Shown: piece by piece, positions 26,616-36,315 of the stretch
Layout of the letters: each line of letters begins with the position of its first letter
Numbering within the stretch: the first letter of the stretch is position 1
Assembly (NCBI RefSeq): GCF_029223525.1
Contig: NZ_JARHTQ010000032.1
Span: 19,469 to 83,468, forward strand
Direction: 5' to 3'
DNA length: 64,000 nucleotides
DNA from: Streptantibioticus ferralitis
Lineage (GTDB): Bacteria; Actinomycetota; Actinomycetes; Streptomycetales; Streptomycetaceae
Program-made: the position numbers and the translations under genes
The notes under the pieces: model-generated
Databases searched by the model: none
What the model saw: the letters and a program-made list of their open reading frames with translations, nothing else
What the model was told of the DNA's origin: nothing

Positions 26616-26687
26616 TCCGCTGTGGTGTAATCGGCAGCACGGGGGTTTTTGGTGCCCCTTGTCCAGGTTCGAGTCCTGGCAGCGGAG
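26616..26687 (+). tRNA. tRNA-Gln (anticodon UUG)
   Basis: A 72-base cloverleaf. The acceptor arm TCCGCTG pairs with CAGCGGA, the D stem GTGT pairs with GCAC, the anticodon stem GGGGT pairs with GCCCC around the loop TTTTGGT (anticodon TTG), and the T arm is CCAGG-TTCGAGT-CCTGG. Discriminator base G; CCA is not encoded. It lies 29 bases after the HTH gene and upstream of glmU. Confidence 0.95.
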
Positions 26688-26801
26688 CTCAAAGTTCGAA
26701 TCCGGGTCCTGACCGCCAGGTCGGGACCCGTCCGCATGTGTGACCCTCTACCCCTCGGTATCCTGCGGATGTCCACACCCCAAACGCCGAGGAGCCCCCC
26801 C

Positions 26802-28256
26802 GTGAGCCCCATCCGTCCGGCTGCCGTCGTCGTCCTCGCCGCGGGTGAGGGCACCCGTATGAAGTCGGCCACGCCCAAGGTCCTGCATGAGATCGGCGGG
26901 CGGTCGCTGGTCGGCCATGTTGTCGCCGCGGCGCGTGAACTGGCGCCCGAGCACCTCGTCGTGGTCGTCGGCCATGGACGTGAGCAGGTCACCGCGCACC
27001 TCGCCGGGATCGACCAGGCCGTCCGCACCGCCGTCCAGGAGGAGCAGAAGGGCACCGGGAACGCCGTCCGTACGGCGCTTGACTCGCTCGCCGAACAGGG
27101 CACCACGCTCGACGGGACCGTCATCATCACCTGCGGTGACACCCCGCTGCTGACCGCCGACACGCTGCACGCGCTGGCCGCCGCGCACGAGAACGACGGC
27201 AACGCCGTCACCGTGCTGACCGCCGAGGTGCCCGACTCCACCGGTTACGGGCGGATCGTGCGGGACGGCGGCGGCGCCGTCGCGGCGATCGTCGAGCAGA
27301 AGGACGCCACCGAGGCGCAGCGCGCGATCACCGAGATCAACTCGGGGGTGTTCGCCTTCGACGCCAAGCTGCTCGCCGAGGCGCTGTCCAAGATCACCAC
27401 GGATAACGCACAGGGTGAGGAGTACCTCACCGACACCCTGGCCATCCTGCGGGCGGCCGGTCACCGGGCGGGCGCGGCGGTGGCCGCCGACCACCGGGAG
27501 ATCCTGGGGATCAACAACCGGGTGCAGCTCGCCGAGGCGCGCCGGCTGCTGAACGACCGGATCCTGAACGCGGCGATGCTCGCCGGTGTCACGGTCGTTG
27601 ATCCGGCGTCGACGTGGGTGGACGTGTCCGTGGAGTTCGCACCGGACACCGTGGTGCACCCGGGGACGCAGCTGCACGGTGCGACCCGGTTGGCGGCGGG
27701 TGCCGAGGTCGGTCCCGAGTGCACGCTGACCGACACGGTCGTGGGTGAGAACGCCCGGGTGATCAAGTCGGTGACGGAGGGCGCTCAGATCGGTCCGGGC
27801 GCCAGCGTCGGCCCGTACGCGTATCTGCGGCCGGGGACGAAGCTGGGGCCGCAGAGCAAGGCCGGCACCTACGTCGAGATGAAGAACGCCGTGATCGGTG
27901 AGGGCACGAAGGTGCCGCACCTTTCGTATGTGGGTGACGCAACGATCGGTGAATACACCAATATCGGTGCGGCGAGTGTCTTTGTGAACTACGACGGTGA
28001 GCGTAAGCACCACAGCACGGTCGGCAGTTACTGCCGGACCGGCGCGGACAATATGTTCGTGGCGCCGGTCACGGTGGGGGACGGGGTGTACACCGCGGCC
28101 GGGTCGGTGGTCATCAAGGATGTGCCGGCCGGCGCGTTGGCCGTTGCCCGTGGTCAGCAGCGGAATATCGAGGGCTGGGTGGTCCGCAAGCGCCCGGGAA
28201 GCGCGGCCGCGAAGGCGGCGGAGCGGGCCTCTGGACAGCCGGAACAGGGTGAGTGA
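26802..28256 (+). CDS. glmU: Bifunctional N-acetylglucosamine-1-phosphate uridyltransferase/glucosamine-1-phosphate acetyltransferase GlmU
   Basis: 484 residues. Makes UDP-N-acetylglucosamine, the precursor of peptidoglycan. The N-terminal half is the uridyltransferase (VVLAAGEGTRMKSATPKVLHE, then QKGTGNAV and GDTPLL); the C-terminal half is a left-handed beta helix of hexapeptide repeats carrying acetyltransferase residues (YLRPGTKLGPQSKAGTYVEMK, LSYVGDATIGEYTNIGA, VNYDGERKHH). I chose the GTG at 26802 because GAGGAG lies eight bases upstream; an in-frame ATG at 26769 would add eleven residues. It leads into prs, conserved order glmU-prs. Protein tail is Ala/Lys-rich. Confidence 0.96.
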   Translation: MSPIRPAAVVVLAAGEGTRMKSATPKVLHEIGGRSLVGHVVAAARELAPEHLVVVVGHGREQVTAHLAGIDQAVRTAVQEEQKGTGNAVRTALDSLAEQGTTLDGTVIITCGDTPLLTADTLHALAAAHENDGNAVTVLTAEVPDSTGYGRIVRDGGGAVAAIVEQKDATEAQRAITEINSGVFAFDAKLLAEALSKITTDNAQGEEYLTDTLAILRAAGHRAGAAVAADHREILGINNRVQLAEARRLLNDRILNAAMLAGVTVVDPASTWVDVSVEFAPDTVVHPGTQLHGATRLAAGAEVGPECTLTDTVVGENARVIKSVTEGAQIGPGASVGPYAYLRPGTKLGPQSKAGTYVEMKNAVIGEGTKVPHLSYVGDATIGEYTNIGAASVFVNYDGERKHHSTVGSYCRTGADNMFVAPVTVGDGVYTAAGSVVIKDVPAGALAVARGQQRNIEGWVVRKRPGSAAAKAAERASGQPEQGE

Positions 28257-28387
28257 CGGAGGTCTCGTCGGTGCACGGCGGTGCCGGTGGGGGCGTACCG
28301 TATGAGTGCACGTAAATTCCGCCAGCTTCCCGACGAGTGGGCGAAGCTGCGTCGAACACCAGTCGAAGTCATCAAGGAGACGGTGCA

Positions 28388-29365
28388 GTGACCGGGATCA
28401 AGACGACCGGTGAGAAGAAATTGATGCTCTTCTCCGGCCGCGCCCACCCCGAGCTGGCGGAGGAGGTGGCGCATCAACTGGGTGCTCAGTTGGTGCCGAC
28501 GAAGGCCTTCGACTTCGCGAACGGCGAGATCTACGTGCGGTTCGAGGAGTCGGCGCGTGGTTCGGACGCGTTCGTGATCCAGAGCCACACCGCTCCGATC
28601 AACAAGTGGATCATGGAGCAGCTGATCATGATCGATGCGCTGAAGCGGGCATCCGCGAAGCGCATCACCGTGGTCGTGCCGTTCTACGGCTACGCCCGCC
28701 AGGACAAGAAGCACCGTGGCCGTGAGCCGATCTCCGCGCGGCTGATGGCCGATCTGATGAAGACGGCGGGCGCGGACCGGATCTTGACGGTGGATCTGCA
28801 CACCGACCAGATCCAGGGCTTCTTCGACGGTCCGGTGGACCACCTGTTCGCGCTGCCGCTGCTGGCGGACTACGTGGGCACCAAGGTGGACCGCAGCAAG
28901 CTGACCGTGGTGTCGCCGGACGCGGGCCGGGTGCGGGTCGCGGACCGCTGGTGCGACCGGCTGGGCGCGCCGCTGGCCATCGTCCACAAGCGGCGTGACC
29001 CGGATGTGGCGAACCAGGTCACGGTGCACGAGGTCGTCGGTGATGTGAAGGGCCGGATCTGCGTCCTGGTCGACGACATGATCGACACCGGTGGCACGAT
29101 CTGCGCCGCGGCGGACGCGCTGTTCGCGAACGGCGCCGAGGACGTGATCGTGACGGCGACGCACGGTGTGCTGTCGGGTCCGGCCGCCGATCGGTTGAAG
29201 AACTCGAAGGTGAGCGAGTTCGTCTTCACGGACACCCTGCCCACGCCGGGCGAGTTGGAGCTGGACAAGATCACGGTGCTGTCGATCGCGCCGATGATCG
29301 CGAGCGCGATCCGCGAGGTGTTCGAGGACGGCTCGGTGACGAGCCTGTTCAACGGCGCCCACTGA
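28388..29365 (+). CDS. prs: Ribose-phosphate pyrophosphokinase (PRPP synthetase)
   Basis: 325 residues. Makes phosphoribosyl pyrophosphate from ribose-5-phosphate and ATP for nucleotide, NAD, His and Trp synthesis. ANGEIYVRFEESARGSDAFVIQS, VVPFYGYARQDKK, the metal/ribose loop TVDLHTDQIQGFF and the PRPP loop VLVDDMIDTGGTI (about 226-238) are in order. The GTG at 28388 has AAGGAGA about ten bases upstream; the frame is open further left but without family similarity. It lies 131 bases after glmU and is followed by a very strong terminator. The class I (phosphate-activated) length and motifs are typical. Confidence 0.95.
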   Translation: MTGIKTTGEKKLMLFSGRAHPELAEEVAHQLGAQLVPTKAFDFANGEIYVRFEESARGSDAFVIQSHTAPINKWIMEQLIMIDALKRASAKRITVVVPFYGYARQDKKHRGREPISARLMADLMKTAGADRILTVDLHTDQIQGFFDGPVDHLFALPLLADYVGTKVDRSKLTVVSPDAGRVRVADRWCDRLGAPLAIVHKRRDPDVANQVTVHEVVGDVKGRICVLVDDMIDTGGTICAAADALFANGAEDVIVTATHGVLSGPAADRLKNSKVSEFVFTDTLPTPGELELDKITVLSIAPMIASAIREVFEDGSVTSLFNGAH

Positions 29366-29399
29366 GCGCCTGCGGCGCGCGGTGTGAAGGGGTTCTTCC

Positions 29400-29443
29400 G
29401 GGGGCCCCGCCCCCGGACCCCGGGGGCGGGGCCCCCGGCTTTT
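29400..29443 (+). terminator. Strong terminator after prs
   Basis: Seventeen bases starting GGGGGCCCCGCCCCCGG at 29400 pair perfectly with 29420-29436 around an ACC loop, followed by GGCTTTT. This is a classical intrinsic terminator and separates prs from rplY. Confidence 0.9.
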
Positions 29444-29588
29444 GGCAGCGGGTAGACTCCTTGAGTTGCTCGGCGAGGGAGACCGCTTCGGCGGTGATCC
29501 GTTATCGACGCGCTTTCGAGATTTCGAGGCAGGTCCGTCGTGGACCGAGCGGCAGATTCCGTATCCGTCGTCCACGAGGAGTGCCGAC

Positions 29589-30167
29589 ATGTCCGAGGTG
29601 AAGATCGCCGCCCAGCTGCGGTCCGAGTTTGGTAAGGGTTCCGCGCGCCGCGCCCGTCGTGAGGGCAAGGTTCCGGGCGTTGTCTACGGTCACGGTGCCG
29701 CGCCGGTGCACGTGGCGCTGCCGGGCCACGACCTGATGCTCGCGCTGAAGACCCCGAACGTCCTGATCAGCCTGGAGATCGACGGCAAGTCCGAGCTGGT
29801 CATCCCGAAGGCCGTGCAGAAGGACGCGATCAAGGGCTTCCTGGAGCATGTCGACCTGCTGCAGGTCAAGCGGGGCGAGAAGGTCTCCGTCGAGATTCCG
29901 ATCCACGTCGATGGTGAGCTGGCCCCGGGCGGCAACCTGCTTGAGCACGTGCTGAACGCGCTGCCGGTCGAGGCCGAGGCCACCCACATCCCGGAGTCGG
30001 TGACCGTCTCCGTGGCGGGTCTGGAGGCCGGTGCTTCGGTGCTCGCCAAGGACATCGCGCTGCCGCAGGGCACCACGCTGGCCGTTGAGGCGGACACCGT
30101 GGTCCTCCAGGTCGTGGCCGCGCAGGCCGAGGGCGAGGCCGCCGAGGCCGAGGGCGCGGACGCCTAA
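29589..30167 (+). CDS. rplY: 50S ribosomal protein L25/general stress protein Ctc
   Basis: 192 residues. Binds 5S rRNA in the large ribosomal subunit; the longer Ctc form found here has an extra C-terminal beta domain. The N-terminal RSEFGKGSARRARREGKVPGVVYG is the L25 RNA-binding start, IPIHVDGELAPGGNLLEHVL lies in the second domain, and the tail AEGEAAEAEGADA is acidic. The ATG at 29589 follows GAGGAG. A TAGACT hexamer near 29452 is a possible promoter -10 element. The next gene on the strand is pth, as in many actinobacteria. Confidence 0.95.
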   Translation: MSEVKIAAQLRSEFGKGSARRARREGKVPGVVYGHGAAPVHVALPGHDLMLALKTPNVLISLEIDGKSELVIPKAVQKDAIKGFLEHVDLLQVKRGEKVSVEIPIHVDGELAPGGNLLEHVLNALPVEAEATHIPESVTVSVAGLEAGASVLAKDIALPQGTTLAVEADTVVLQVVAAQAEGEAAEAEGADA

Positions 30168-30257
30168 GGGCTGCCGGCTCGGCATGCTTGTGCGAACCGC
30201 CGTCCGGCCATGGCCGGACGGCGGTTCGCTTTGCGGTACGTTCCAGGAGAGGTGAGC

Positions 30258-30845
30258 ATGAGCGCGACGCAGAGTGCCCCTGAGGGACCGTGGCTGGTGG
30301 CCGGTCTGGGTAACCCGGGGCCCGAGTTCGCGGGCAACCGCCACAACATCGGCTTCATGGTGGCGGATTTGCTGGCCGAGCGGATGGGTGGCCGGTTCAA
30401 GTCGCACAAGGCCAGGGCCCAGGTGGCGGAGGGGCGCATCAGCGGCCGGCGGGTGGTGCTGGCCAAGCCGATGACGTTCATGAATCTGTCGGGTGGGCCG
30501 GTGACGGCGCTGCGCGACTTCTACAAGATCCCGGTGGACCGGCTGATCGTCGTCCATGACGAGTTGGACATCGACTACGCCACGCTGCGGTTGAAGAAGG
30601 GCGGCGGTGACAACGGTCACAACGGGCTGAAGTCGATCACCAAGTCGTTGGGTCCCGACTATCTGCGGGTGCGGTGCGGGATCGGGCGTCCGCCGGGGCG
30701 GATGGAGGTGGCGACGTTCGTGCTCAGGGACTTCTCCTCCACGGAGCGCAAGGAGTTGGACTGGTTCGTGGACCGTTCGGCCGATGCGGTGGAGGCGCTG
30801 ATGGCCGAGGGGCTGGAGCGCGCGCAGAGCACGTACAACAGCTGA
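30258..30845 (+). CDS. pth: Peptidyl-tRNA hydrolase
   Basis: 195 residues. Cleaves peptidyl-tRNA dropped from the ribosome, recycling t[26 protein letters not shown] contains the catalytic histidine and substrate-binding asparagine (N near 25, H near 35), [10 protein letters not shown] and [28 protein letters not shown] follow. The ATG at 30258 has AGGAGA at 30245-30250; a GTG two codons earlier is an alternative. The hairpin-like GCCGTCCGGCC/GGCCGGACGGC just before it (about 30200-30223) separates it from rplY, so a terminator with partial read-through is likely. Confidence 0.95.
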   Translation: MSATQSAPEGPWLVAGLGNPGPEFAGNRHNIGFMVADLLAERMGGRFKSHKARAQVAEGRISGRRVVLAKPMTFMNLSGGPVTALRDFYKIPVDRLIVVHDELDIDYATLRLKKGGGDNGHNGLKSITKSLGPDYLRVRCGIGRPPGRMEVATFVLRDFSSTERKELDWFVDRSADAVEALMAEGLERAQSTYNS

Positions 30846-30911
30846 CGGACGCGGTCGCCGTCGGCATGCGGCGGTTGACCGGGCGGCGGGCGATGGCCAA
30901 AGATCGCCCGC

Positions 30912-31415
30912 ATGGTCACCCGCACGGTCAAACGGAGTCGTGCCCGCCGGATCGGCGAGAGCGCGTACGGGCTGCTGCTGCTCGGCAAGTTGTTGGTATT
31001 CGCCGCGGTGGTGCTGGTGGTGCTGGCCAGCGGGGCGTGGATGTCGTGGAGTTGGGGACAGGGCGCCTGGGCGTCGGGCCGTGAGCAGGGGGCGATGCGC
31101 GTGGTGTCGTGCGACGACAGCGTGTGTTCCGGGCCCTTCACACCGAGTGGTGCGGGTTCGCCGCGGGCGCGGGTGACCATCGACAAGTCGGTCACCAAGC
31201 GGACCGGGGAGACGATCGACGTGTGGGTCGTGCCCGGATCCGACGAGGTGGTGCGGACCGGGCTGCCGGGTATCGCGCACGCCTTGGTGCCGTTCGCCGG
31301 GGCGCTGCTGCTGGCGGCGCCGGTGATCGCGGCGGGGTTGCGGCTGCGGCGGGTGGCGTGGGGAGCGGTCGCGGCGGGGGCGGCGTTGCTGGTGGCGGCC
31401 TTCGCCCTCGGCTGA
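30912..31415 (+). CDS. Small membrane protein of unknown function
   Basis: 167 residues. A basic cytoplasmic start (VTRTVKRSRARRIGESAY) precedes one hydrophobic segment (about 19-45). An extracytoplasmic domain of about 75 residues with a cysteine pair (VSCDDSVCSGPF) then leads to two more hydrophobic segments (about 122-140 and 147-166). The Cys-x4-Cys pair probably forms a disulfide outside the membrane. It follows pth by 66 bases and converges on ppc. The layout is typical of streptomycete small integral membrane proteins; no family I can name. Confidence 0.7.
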   Translation: MVTRTVKRSRARRIGESAYGLLLLGKLLVFAAVVLVVLASGAWMSWSWGQGAWASGREQGAMRVVSCDDSVCSGPFTPSGAGSPRARVTIDKSVTKRTGETIDVWVVPGSDEVVRTGLPGIAHALVPFAGALLLAAPVIAAGLRLRRVAWGAVAAGAALLVAAFALG

Positions 31416-31440
31416 TCGCCGGGGGCGAAGGCCGGACGGG

Positions 31441-34191
31441 TCAGCCGGTGTTGCGCAGTCCGGCGGCGACGCCGTTGACGGTGAGCAGCAGGGCGCGGCC
31501 CAGGGCGGGGTCGGGTTCCTCGCCGGCTTCGACTGCCTGCCGCTGCCGGTGCAGCAGTGCCACCTGGAGGTAGGAAATGGGGTCCAGGTAGGCGTCCCGC
31601 ACATGGAAGGTCTGCTTCAACACCGGGTTGGAGTCGAGGAGTTCGGCTTCGCCGGTGAGGTGCAGGACCTCGTTCATGGTCAGTTCGTGCTCGGCCTCGA
31701 TGGTGTCGAAGACGTGCTTGAGGTGGTCGGGCACGAGGGTGTCGACGTAGTGGCGGGCGATGCGCAGGTCGGTCTTGGCCAGCGTCATCTCCACGTTGGA
31801 CAGGAAGTTCCGGAAGAAGTGCCAGTGCTGCCGCATTTCGTCCAGCGTGGTGTCCAGGCCCGCTTCGCGCGCGGCCCTGAGGCCTGAGCCGACACCGAAC
31901 CAGCCGGGGACGATCTGCCGGGACTGGGTCCAGCCGAACACCCACGGGATGGCCCGCAGCCCGTCGAGTCCGGCGCCCGAGTCCGGGCGGCGGGACGGGC
32001 GGGAGCCGAGGTGGAGTTCGGCGAGCTGGTCGACGGGGGTGGCGGCGAAGAAGTAGGCGGGCAGGTCCGGGTCCTCGACCAGCCTGCGGTAGGCGGCGTG
32101 GGCGGCGTCGGAGATGTGGTCCATCGCGGCGTCCCAGCGGGCCAGCGCCTCTTCGGGCTGCCGGGGCGCGGTGTGCAGGGCGGAGGCCTGCAGGGTGGCG
32201 GCGACGGTCAGTTCCAGGTTCTCCCGGGCGAGTGAGGGGATCAGGTACTTGTCGGAGATGACCTCGCCCTGCTCGGTGACCTTGATCTCGCCCTCCAGGG
32301 TGCCCCAGGGCTGGGCGAGGATCGCCTCGTGGGTGGGGCCGCCGCCACGGCCCACGGTGCCGCCGCGGCCGTGGAAGAGGCGCAGCCGTACCCCGTAGCG
32401 GTGGGCGACGTCGCGCAGCCGCCGCTGGGCGCGGTGGATCTCCCACTGGCTGGTGGTGATGCCACCGAACTTGGAGGAGTCGGAGTAGCCGAGCATGACC
32501 TCCTGCACGTCGCCGCGGAGGGAGACGAGCTTGCGGTAGGAGGGGTCGGCGAGCATCTCGTCGAGGATGCGGTCGGCCTGCTGGAGTTCGTCGGTGGTCT
32601 CCAGCAGCGGCACGATGCCGATCCTGGCGACGCCGCCGTGCAGATCGATCAGCCCCGCTTCACGGGCGAGGACGGCGGCGGCGAACACGTCGTCGGCGCC
32701 CTGGCACATGGAGATGATGTACGACTCGACGACCTCGGGGCCGAAGCGCTCGAACGCCTCGCGGATGGTGTGGAACACCCCGAGCGTCTTGGCGCCCGCG
32801 GCGTCCATCGGCGCGGGGGTGGGGGCGAGCGGGCGGCGGGAGCGCAGTTCCTTGGCGAGCAGCTTGCGCCGGTAGTCGCGCGGCATGTCCGCGTAGCGCC
32901 AGGACTCCTCGCCCAGGCGGTCGAACAGCTGGCCGAGGGCGTGGTGGTGGGCGTCGGCGTGCTCGCGGACGTCCATGGTGGCGAGCTGGAGGCCGAAGGA
33001 GGCGATGGTGCGCCGGACGCGCTCCAGGCGCCCGTCGGCGATCAGACCGCCGCGATGGGCACGCAGCGAGTCCTGGAGCAGGCTGAGGTCGTGCAGCAGC
33101 TCGCCGGTGCCGAGGTAGTCGCGGCCCGGCGCGTGTGCGGTGCCGGCGGCGAGCCGCTCCCGGGTGTTGATCAGCTTCTGCCGGATGCAGGTGGCCTTCA
33201 GCCGGTAGGGCTCCTCGGCGTTGAGCCGCTTGTAGCGCGGGCTGATCTCCGGCAGGTTGGCCAGGTCCTGGTCCAGGGAGGCGAGGAGCTCGTCGCTGGC
33301 ACCGCAGTTGCGGATGGAGTTGGACAGTGCGGCGCGCAGGTCGTCGACGAGGGCGAGCGCGTCGTTGATCCCGTGTTCGTGCTGGAGGATCAGGACCTCC
33401 CAGGTCACCTGGGGGGTGACGTTGGGGTTGCCGTCGCGGTCACCGCCGATCCAGGTGCCGAAGGTGAGCGGGCGGGTGTCGGCGGGCAGCGGGGCGCCGA
33501 CGCGCTCCAGTTCGGTGGCGAGGTCCTCCAGTACGTCGCCGGCCGCGCCCTGGAACAGCTCGTCGAGGTAGTAGACGGCGTTGCGGGCCTCGTCGGCCGG
33601 CTCGGGGCGCACCACGCGCAGTTCGTCGGTCTGCCACAGCAGGTCGATGTTCTCGGCCAGCCGCAGGTCCTGGCGGCGGTGGTCACCGCCGGAGGCGTCC
33701 CGGGCCTCCAGCAGCGCGGCGATACGGCGCAGCTTGTTCAGTACGCTGCGGCGGGCCGCCTCGGTGGGGTGGGCGGTGAAGACCGGCCGTACGTTCAGGT
33801 GCTTGACGGTCTCGCGCAGGTGGTCGCGGTCCGCGTCCTTGAGCTGGTCGGCGGTGCGGGCCAGCAGACCGCCCTCGGCGGCGCGGTGGGCCCGCAGTTC
33901 GCGGCCGCGGTGCACCTGCTCGGTGATGTTCGCCAGGTGGAAGTAGGTGGAGAAGGCACGGACCAGCTTGGTGGCGGTCGGCAGGTCGGTCTCGCCGAGC
34001 AGCCGGGCGGCTGCTTCGCCATCGCTACGGGTCAGTGCCCGGACCCGCTCGACCAGGTCGAGCAGTTCCTGGCCCTCTTGGCGGACCAGCGTCTCCCCGA
34101 GCAGTTCTCCCAGGCGGCGGATGTCGGCGCGCAGGGCGGCGTTGTCCGCCGCGTGGTCTGTCGGGTCGGGCGTGGTGTCGGCGCTGCTCAC
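31441..34191 (-). CDS. ppc: Phosphoenolpyruvate carboxylase
   Basis: 916 residues. Adds bicarbonate to phosphoenolpyruvate to make oxaloacetate, refilling the citric acid cycle. [12 protein letters not shown] holds the first catalytic histidine, [10 protein letters not shown] the conserved lysine, and [15 protein letters not shown] the glycine loop that closes the active site; the C terminus [12 protein letters not shown] is the canonical end, whose last residue contributes to the effector site. The GTG at 34191 starts it. It is monocistronic, convergent with the small membrane gene and divergent from the histidine kinase gene. Length is normal for bacterial PEP carboxylases. Confidence 0.97.
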   Translation of the reverse strand: MSSADTTPDPTDHAADNAALRADIRRLGELLGETLVRQEGQELLDLVERVRALTRSDGEAAARLLGETDLPTATKLVRAFSTYFHLANITEQVHRGRELRAHRAAEGGLLARTADQLKDADRDHLRETVKHLNVRPVFTAHPTEAARRSVLNKLRRIAALLEARDASGGDHRRQDLRLAENIDLLWQTDELRVVRPEPADEARNAVYYLDELFQGAAGDVLEDLATELERVGAPLPADTRPLTFGTWIGGDRDGNPNVTPQVTWEVLILQHEHGINDALALVDDLRAALSNSIRNCGASDELLASLDQDLANLPEISPRYKRLNAEEPYRLKATCIRQKLINTRERLAAGTAHAPGRDYLGTGELLHDLSLLQDSLRAHRGGLIADGRLERVRRTIASFGLQLATMDVREHADAHHHALGQLFDRLGEESWRYADMPRDYRRKLLAKELRSRRPLAPTPAPMDAAGAKTLGVFHTIREAFERFGPEVVESYIISMCQGADDVFAAAVLAREAGLIDLHGGVARIGIVPLLETTDELQQADRILDEMLADPSYRKLVSLRGDVQEVMLGYSDSSKFGGITTSQWEIHRAQRRLRDVAHRYGVRLRLFHGRGGTVGRGGGPTHEAILAQPWGTLEGEIKVTEQGEVISDKYLIPSLARENLELTVAATLQASALHTAPRQPEEALARWDAAMDHISDAAHAAYRRLVEDPDLPAYFFAATPVDQLAELHLGSRPSRRPDSGAGLDGLRAIPWVFGWTQSRQIVPGWFGVGSGLRAAREAGLDTTLDEMRQHWHFFRNFLSNVEMTLAKTDLRIARHYVDTLVPDHLKHVFDTIEAEHELTMNEVLHLTGEAELLDSNPVLKQTFHVRDAYLDPISYLQVALLHRQRQAVEAGEEPDPALGRALLLTVNGVAAGLRNTG

Positions 34192-34407
34192 AGGTGCGGC
34201 TCCTTGGCAGGGAACGGCTGACGGTGCGGACCGCGCTGTCCGACGGGCACCAGGATATGCGCCGCCGCTGACGGCGGTCGCGGCGTCCGATGGGTGGGCA
34301 GCGGAGCGGTTTGCGCCGCCCGTTCTGTTCGCCCCACCTGCGCCGGTGGTGGGCGGGTACGGGCGGTGCCCGGCTGGTTCGGGTGCCGGGCCTTTAGGCT
34401 GACAGGT

Positions 34408-35721
34408 ATGACGATGACGGGGGTCACGGAGCCGGACGTGCCGGGAGGCGGTGCGCCCGGTGGGCCGTGGTGGTGGGCCAGACGGCGCAGCCTGGTACTG
34501 GATGCGTCACTGGCCGTGGTGTCAGCGGTGGAGTGCGCGGCGGAAGGTGTCTCGTTCGCGCACAGCAGCGGGATTCCGGTCACGCTGGGCATGGGCTTCG
34601 GGTTCGTGGTCGGCGCCACGCTGCTGTTGCGGCGGCGCTGGCCGATCGCGGTGGTGCTGATCGCGCTGGCGGTCACCCCGGCGCAGATGGGCCTGGTGCT
34701 GGGGGTGGCCAGCCTGTACACGCTGGCCGCGTCCGATGTGCCGCGGCGGATCATCGCCTCGCTGGCGGTGATGACCGGGGCCGGGACGCTGATCGTGGCG
34801 TTCATCCAGACGCATCACGACGTCGTGCGCCATGGCAGCAGCCCGAGCGCCAAGTGGGGCGTGGTGGCGATCACGGTGCTGGTGGCGGTTGGCCTGACCG
34901 CGCCGCCGGTGCTGCTCGGCCTGTACGTGGGGGCGCGGCGGCGGCTGGTGGAGACGCTGCGGGAGCGGGCCGACGGTCTGGAGCGGGAGCTGTCGCTGCT
35001 GGCGGAGAAGGCGGGGGAGCGGGCCGAGCGGGCCCGTATCGAGGAGCGGACCCGGATCGCCCGCGAGATGCATGACGTGGTCGCGCACCGGGTGAGTCTG
35101 ATGGTGGTGCACGCCTCGGCGCTGCGGTCGGTGGTGCGGGACGATCCGGACCGTGCGGTGGGCAGCGCGGAGCTGCTCGGTGACATGGGCCGCCAGGCGT
35201 TGAACGAGTTGCGGCAGATGCTGGGCGTACTGCGTACCGAACCGGCGGCGGGCGGGGCGGCGCGCCCGGCGGAGCCCGTGGTGCGGCCGGTGCCGGCGGT
35301 GACCGAGCGGTCGGCGGAACCGGACGGTGACGGTCCGTACCTGGCGCAGCTCGGTGTGCTGGTGGAGCAGTCGCGGGCGGCCGGAATGGCGGTGTCGCTG
35401 TCGGAGGAGGGTGACCGGCGGCCGTTGGCGGCGCCGGTCGAGCGGACCGCGTACCGGGTGGTGCAGGAGGCGCTGACCAACGTCCACAAGCACGCGGTCG
35501 GCGCCACGACGCTGGTACGCGTCGCGTACCGCGCCGAGGAGATAGCCGTCCTGGTGGAGAACGGCCCGCCCGACGGCCAGCCGTCGGCCGGGCTGCCCAG
35601 TGGGGGCAATGGCCTGGTCGGCATGAAGGAGCGGGTGTCCGCCCTGGGCGGCGGTTTTGTGGCGGGACCCAGCCGCAGCGGCGGGTTCCGGGTCTCCGCG
35701 GTCATTCCGGCCCGGGTCTGA
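34408..35721 (+). CDS. Orphan NarL-type sensor histidine kinase
   Basis: 437 residues from the ATG at 34408 (a second ATG two codons later is possible). About four to five membrane segments (35-175) with almost no extracytoplasmic domain are followed by a coiled-coil linker (about 178-215). A HisKA_3 dimerisation domain follows with the phosphorylated His222 in [15 protein letters not shown], then a C-terminal ATPase domain ([15 protein letters not shown] and [17 protein letters not shown]). No response regulator is adjacent on either side, so the partner must be elsewhere; the regulators at 14.6 and 21.5 kb are in the same family class but distant. Intramembrane-sensing type by topology. Confidence 0.92.
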   Translation: MTMTGVTEPDVPGGGAPGGPWWWARRRSLVLDASLAVVSAVECAAEGVSFAHSSGIPVTLGMGFGFVVGATLLLRRRWPIAVVLIALAVTPAQMGLVLGVASLYTLAASDVPRRIIASLAVMTGAGTLIVAFIQTHHDVVRHGSSPSAKWGVVAITVLVAVGLTAPPVLLGLYVGARRRLVETLRERADGLERELSLLAEKAGERAERARIEERTRIAREMHDVVAHRVSLMVVHASALRSVVRDDPDRAVGSAELLGDMGRQALNELRQMLGVLRTEPAAGGAARPAEPVVRPVPAVTERSAEPDGDGPYLAQLGVLVEQSRAAGMAVSLSEEGDRRPLAAPVERTAYRVVQEALTNVHKHAVGATTLVRVAYRAEEIAVLVENGPPDGQPSAGLPSGGNGLVGMKERVSALGGGFVAGPSRSGGFRVSAVIPARV

Positions 35722-35762
35722 ACCCGGGTTCGCGTCCGACGGGAGACCGCCGGTCGATGTGG

Positions 35763-35790
35763 CCGTCCCGGGGGGCCTCCCCCGGGACGG
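35763..35790. terminator. Bidirectional terminator between the kinase gene and the SUKH-3 gene
   Basis: CCGTCCCGGGGG at 35763-35774 pairs perfectly with CCCCCGGGACGG at 35779-35790 around GCCT. It ends exactly before the stop codon of the convergent SUKH-3 gene, so it can serve both strands. Confidence 0.85.
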
Positions 35791-35791
35791 T

Positions 35792-36295
35792 TCAGTATCC
35801 GCTCACCGAAAGCCGAATGGGCCGGGCCCCGGTGACCAGGCCGGCCGCGGCCTGGTCGAAGGTCTCGCCCAGGTACCAGTCGCCGGTGTGGTCGATGGCG
35901 TAGACCCGCCCCTGCGCGTCGATGGCCAGATGCGCCTGGCCGTCGGACTCGATCCCCAGCGGGCATACCTCGGTGTCCAGCGCGCGGCCGAGGTCCGCGA
36001 AGGTACGGGCGAGGTGCAGCCCGCGCAGCGGGTCGACGACCAGCCCGGTCGGCGCGACCTCGCGTCCCTTCCCCTTGTGCGCCGGGATCGCCAGTTCGCC
36101 GAATTCCGCCCAGACCTCGACGGCGGCCGGGAAGACGGCGTGCCGGTGGCCGCCGGGTGAGACGTACCCGCGCAGCTCGTCGGCCCATATCTCGGCCTGC
36201 TTTATGTCCCAGCGGCTCGGCTGCCAGCCCGCCGCCCGCAGGGCGGCGTCCACGGTGTCCGGGAAGCGGGGGGTCGTGCCGCCGTCGCCGTCCAT
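35792..36295 (-). CDS. SUKH-3 family protein, immunity-type
   Basis: 167 residues from the ATG at 36295. FPDTVDAALRAAGWQPSR at the start, LRGYVSPGGHRHAVFPAAVEVWAEFGELAI in the middle, and IDAQGRVYAIDHTGDWYLGETFDQAAAGLVTG at the end are the landmarks of SUKH-3 domains (Syd/US22/Knr4 superfamily). Such proteins are predicted immunity factors that bind and block toxin nucleases or deaminases. It lies 20 bases downstream of the deaminase gene in the same operon. Pairing with the deaminase suggests it neutralises that enzyme; direct evidence is lacking. No signal peptide or membrane segment. Confidence 0.85.
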   Translation of the reverse strand: MDGDGGTTPRFPDTVDAALRAAGWQPSRWDIKQAEIWADELRGYVSPGGHRHAVFPAAVEVWAEFGELAIPAHKGKGREVAPTGLVVDPLRGLHLARTFADLGRALDTEVCPLGIESDGQAHLAIDAQGRVYAIDHTGDWYLGETFDQAAAGLVTGARPIRLSVSGY

Positions 36296-36315
36296 CGAGG
36301 TGCTTTGCACCGGGG

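Noticed and set aside
26690..26740. Second tRNA after tRNA-Gln
   Set aside because: Only a T-loop-like GTTCGAATCC is present; acceptor and anticodon arms cannot be formed.
32329..34221. 630-codon plus-strand open frame opposite ppc
   Set aside because: Antisense shadow of a complete PEP carboxylase with all active-site motifs.
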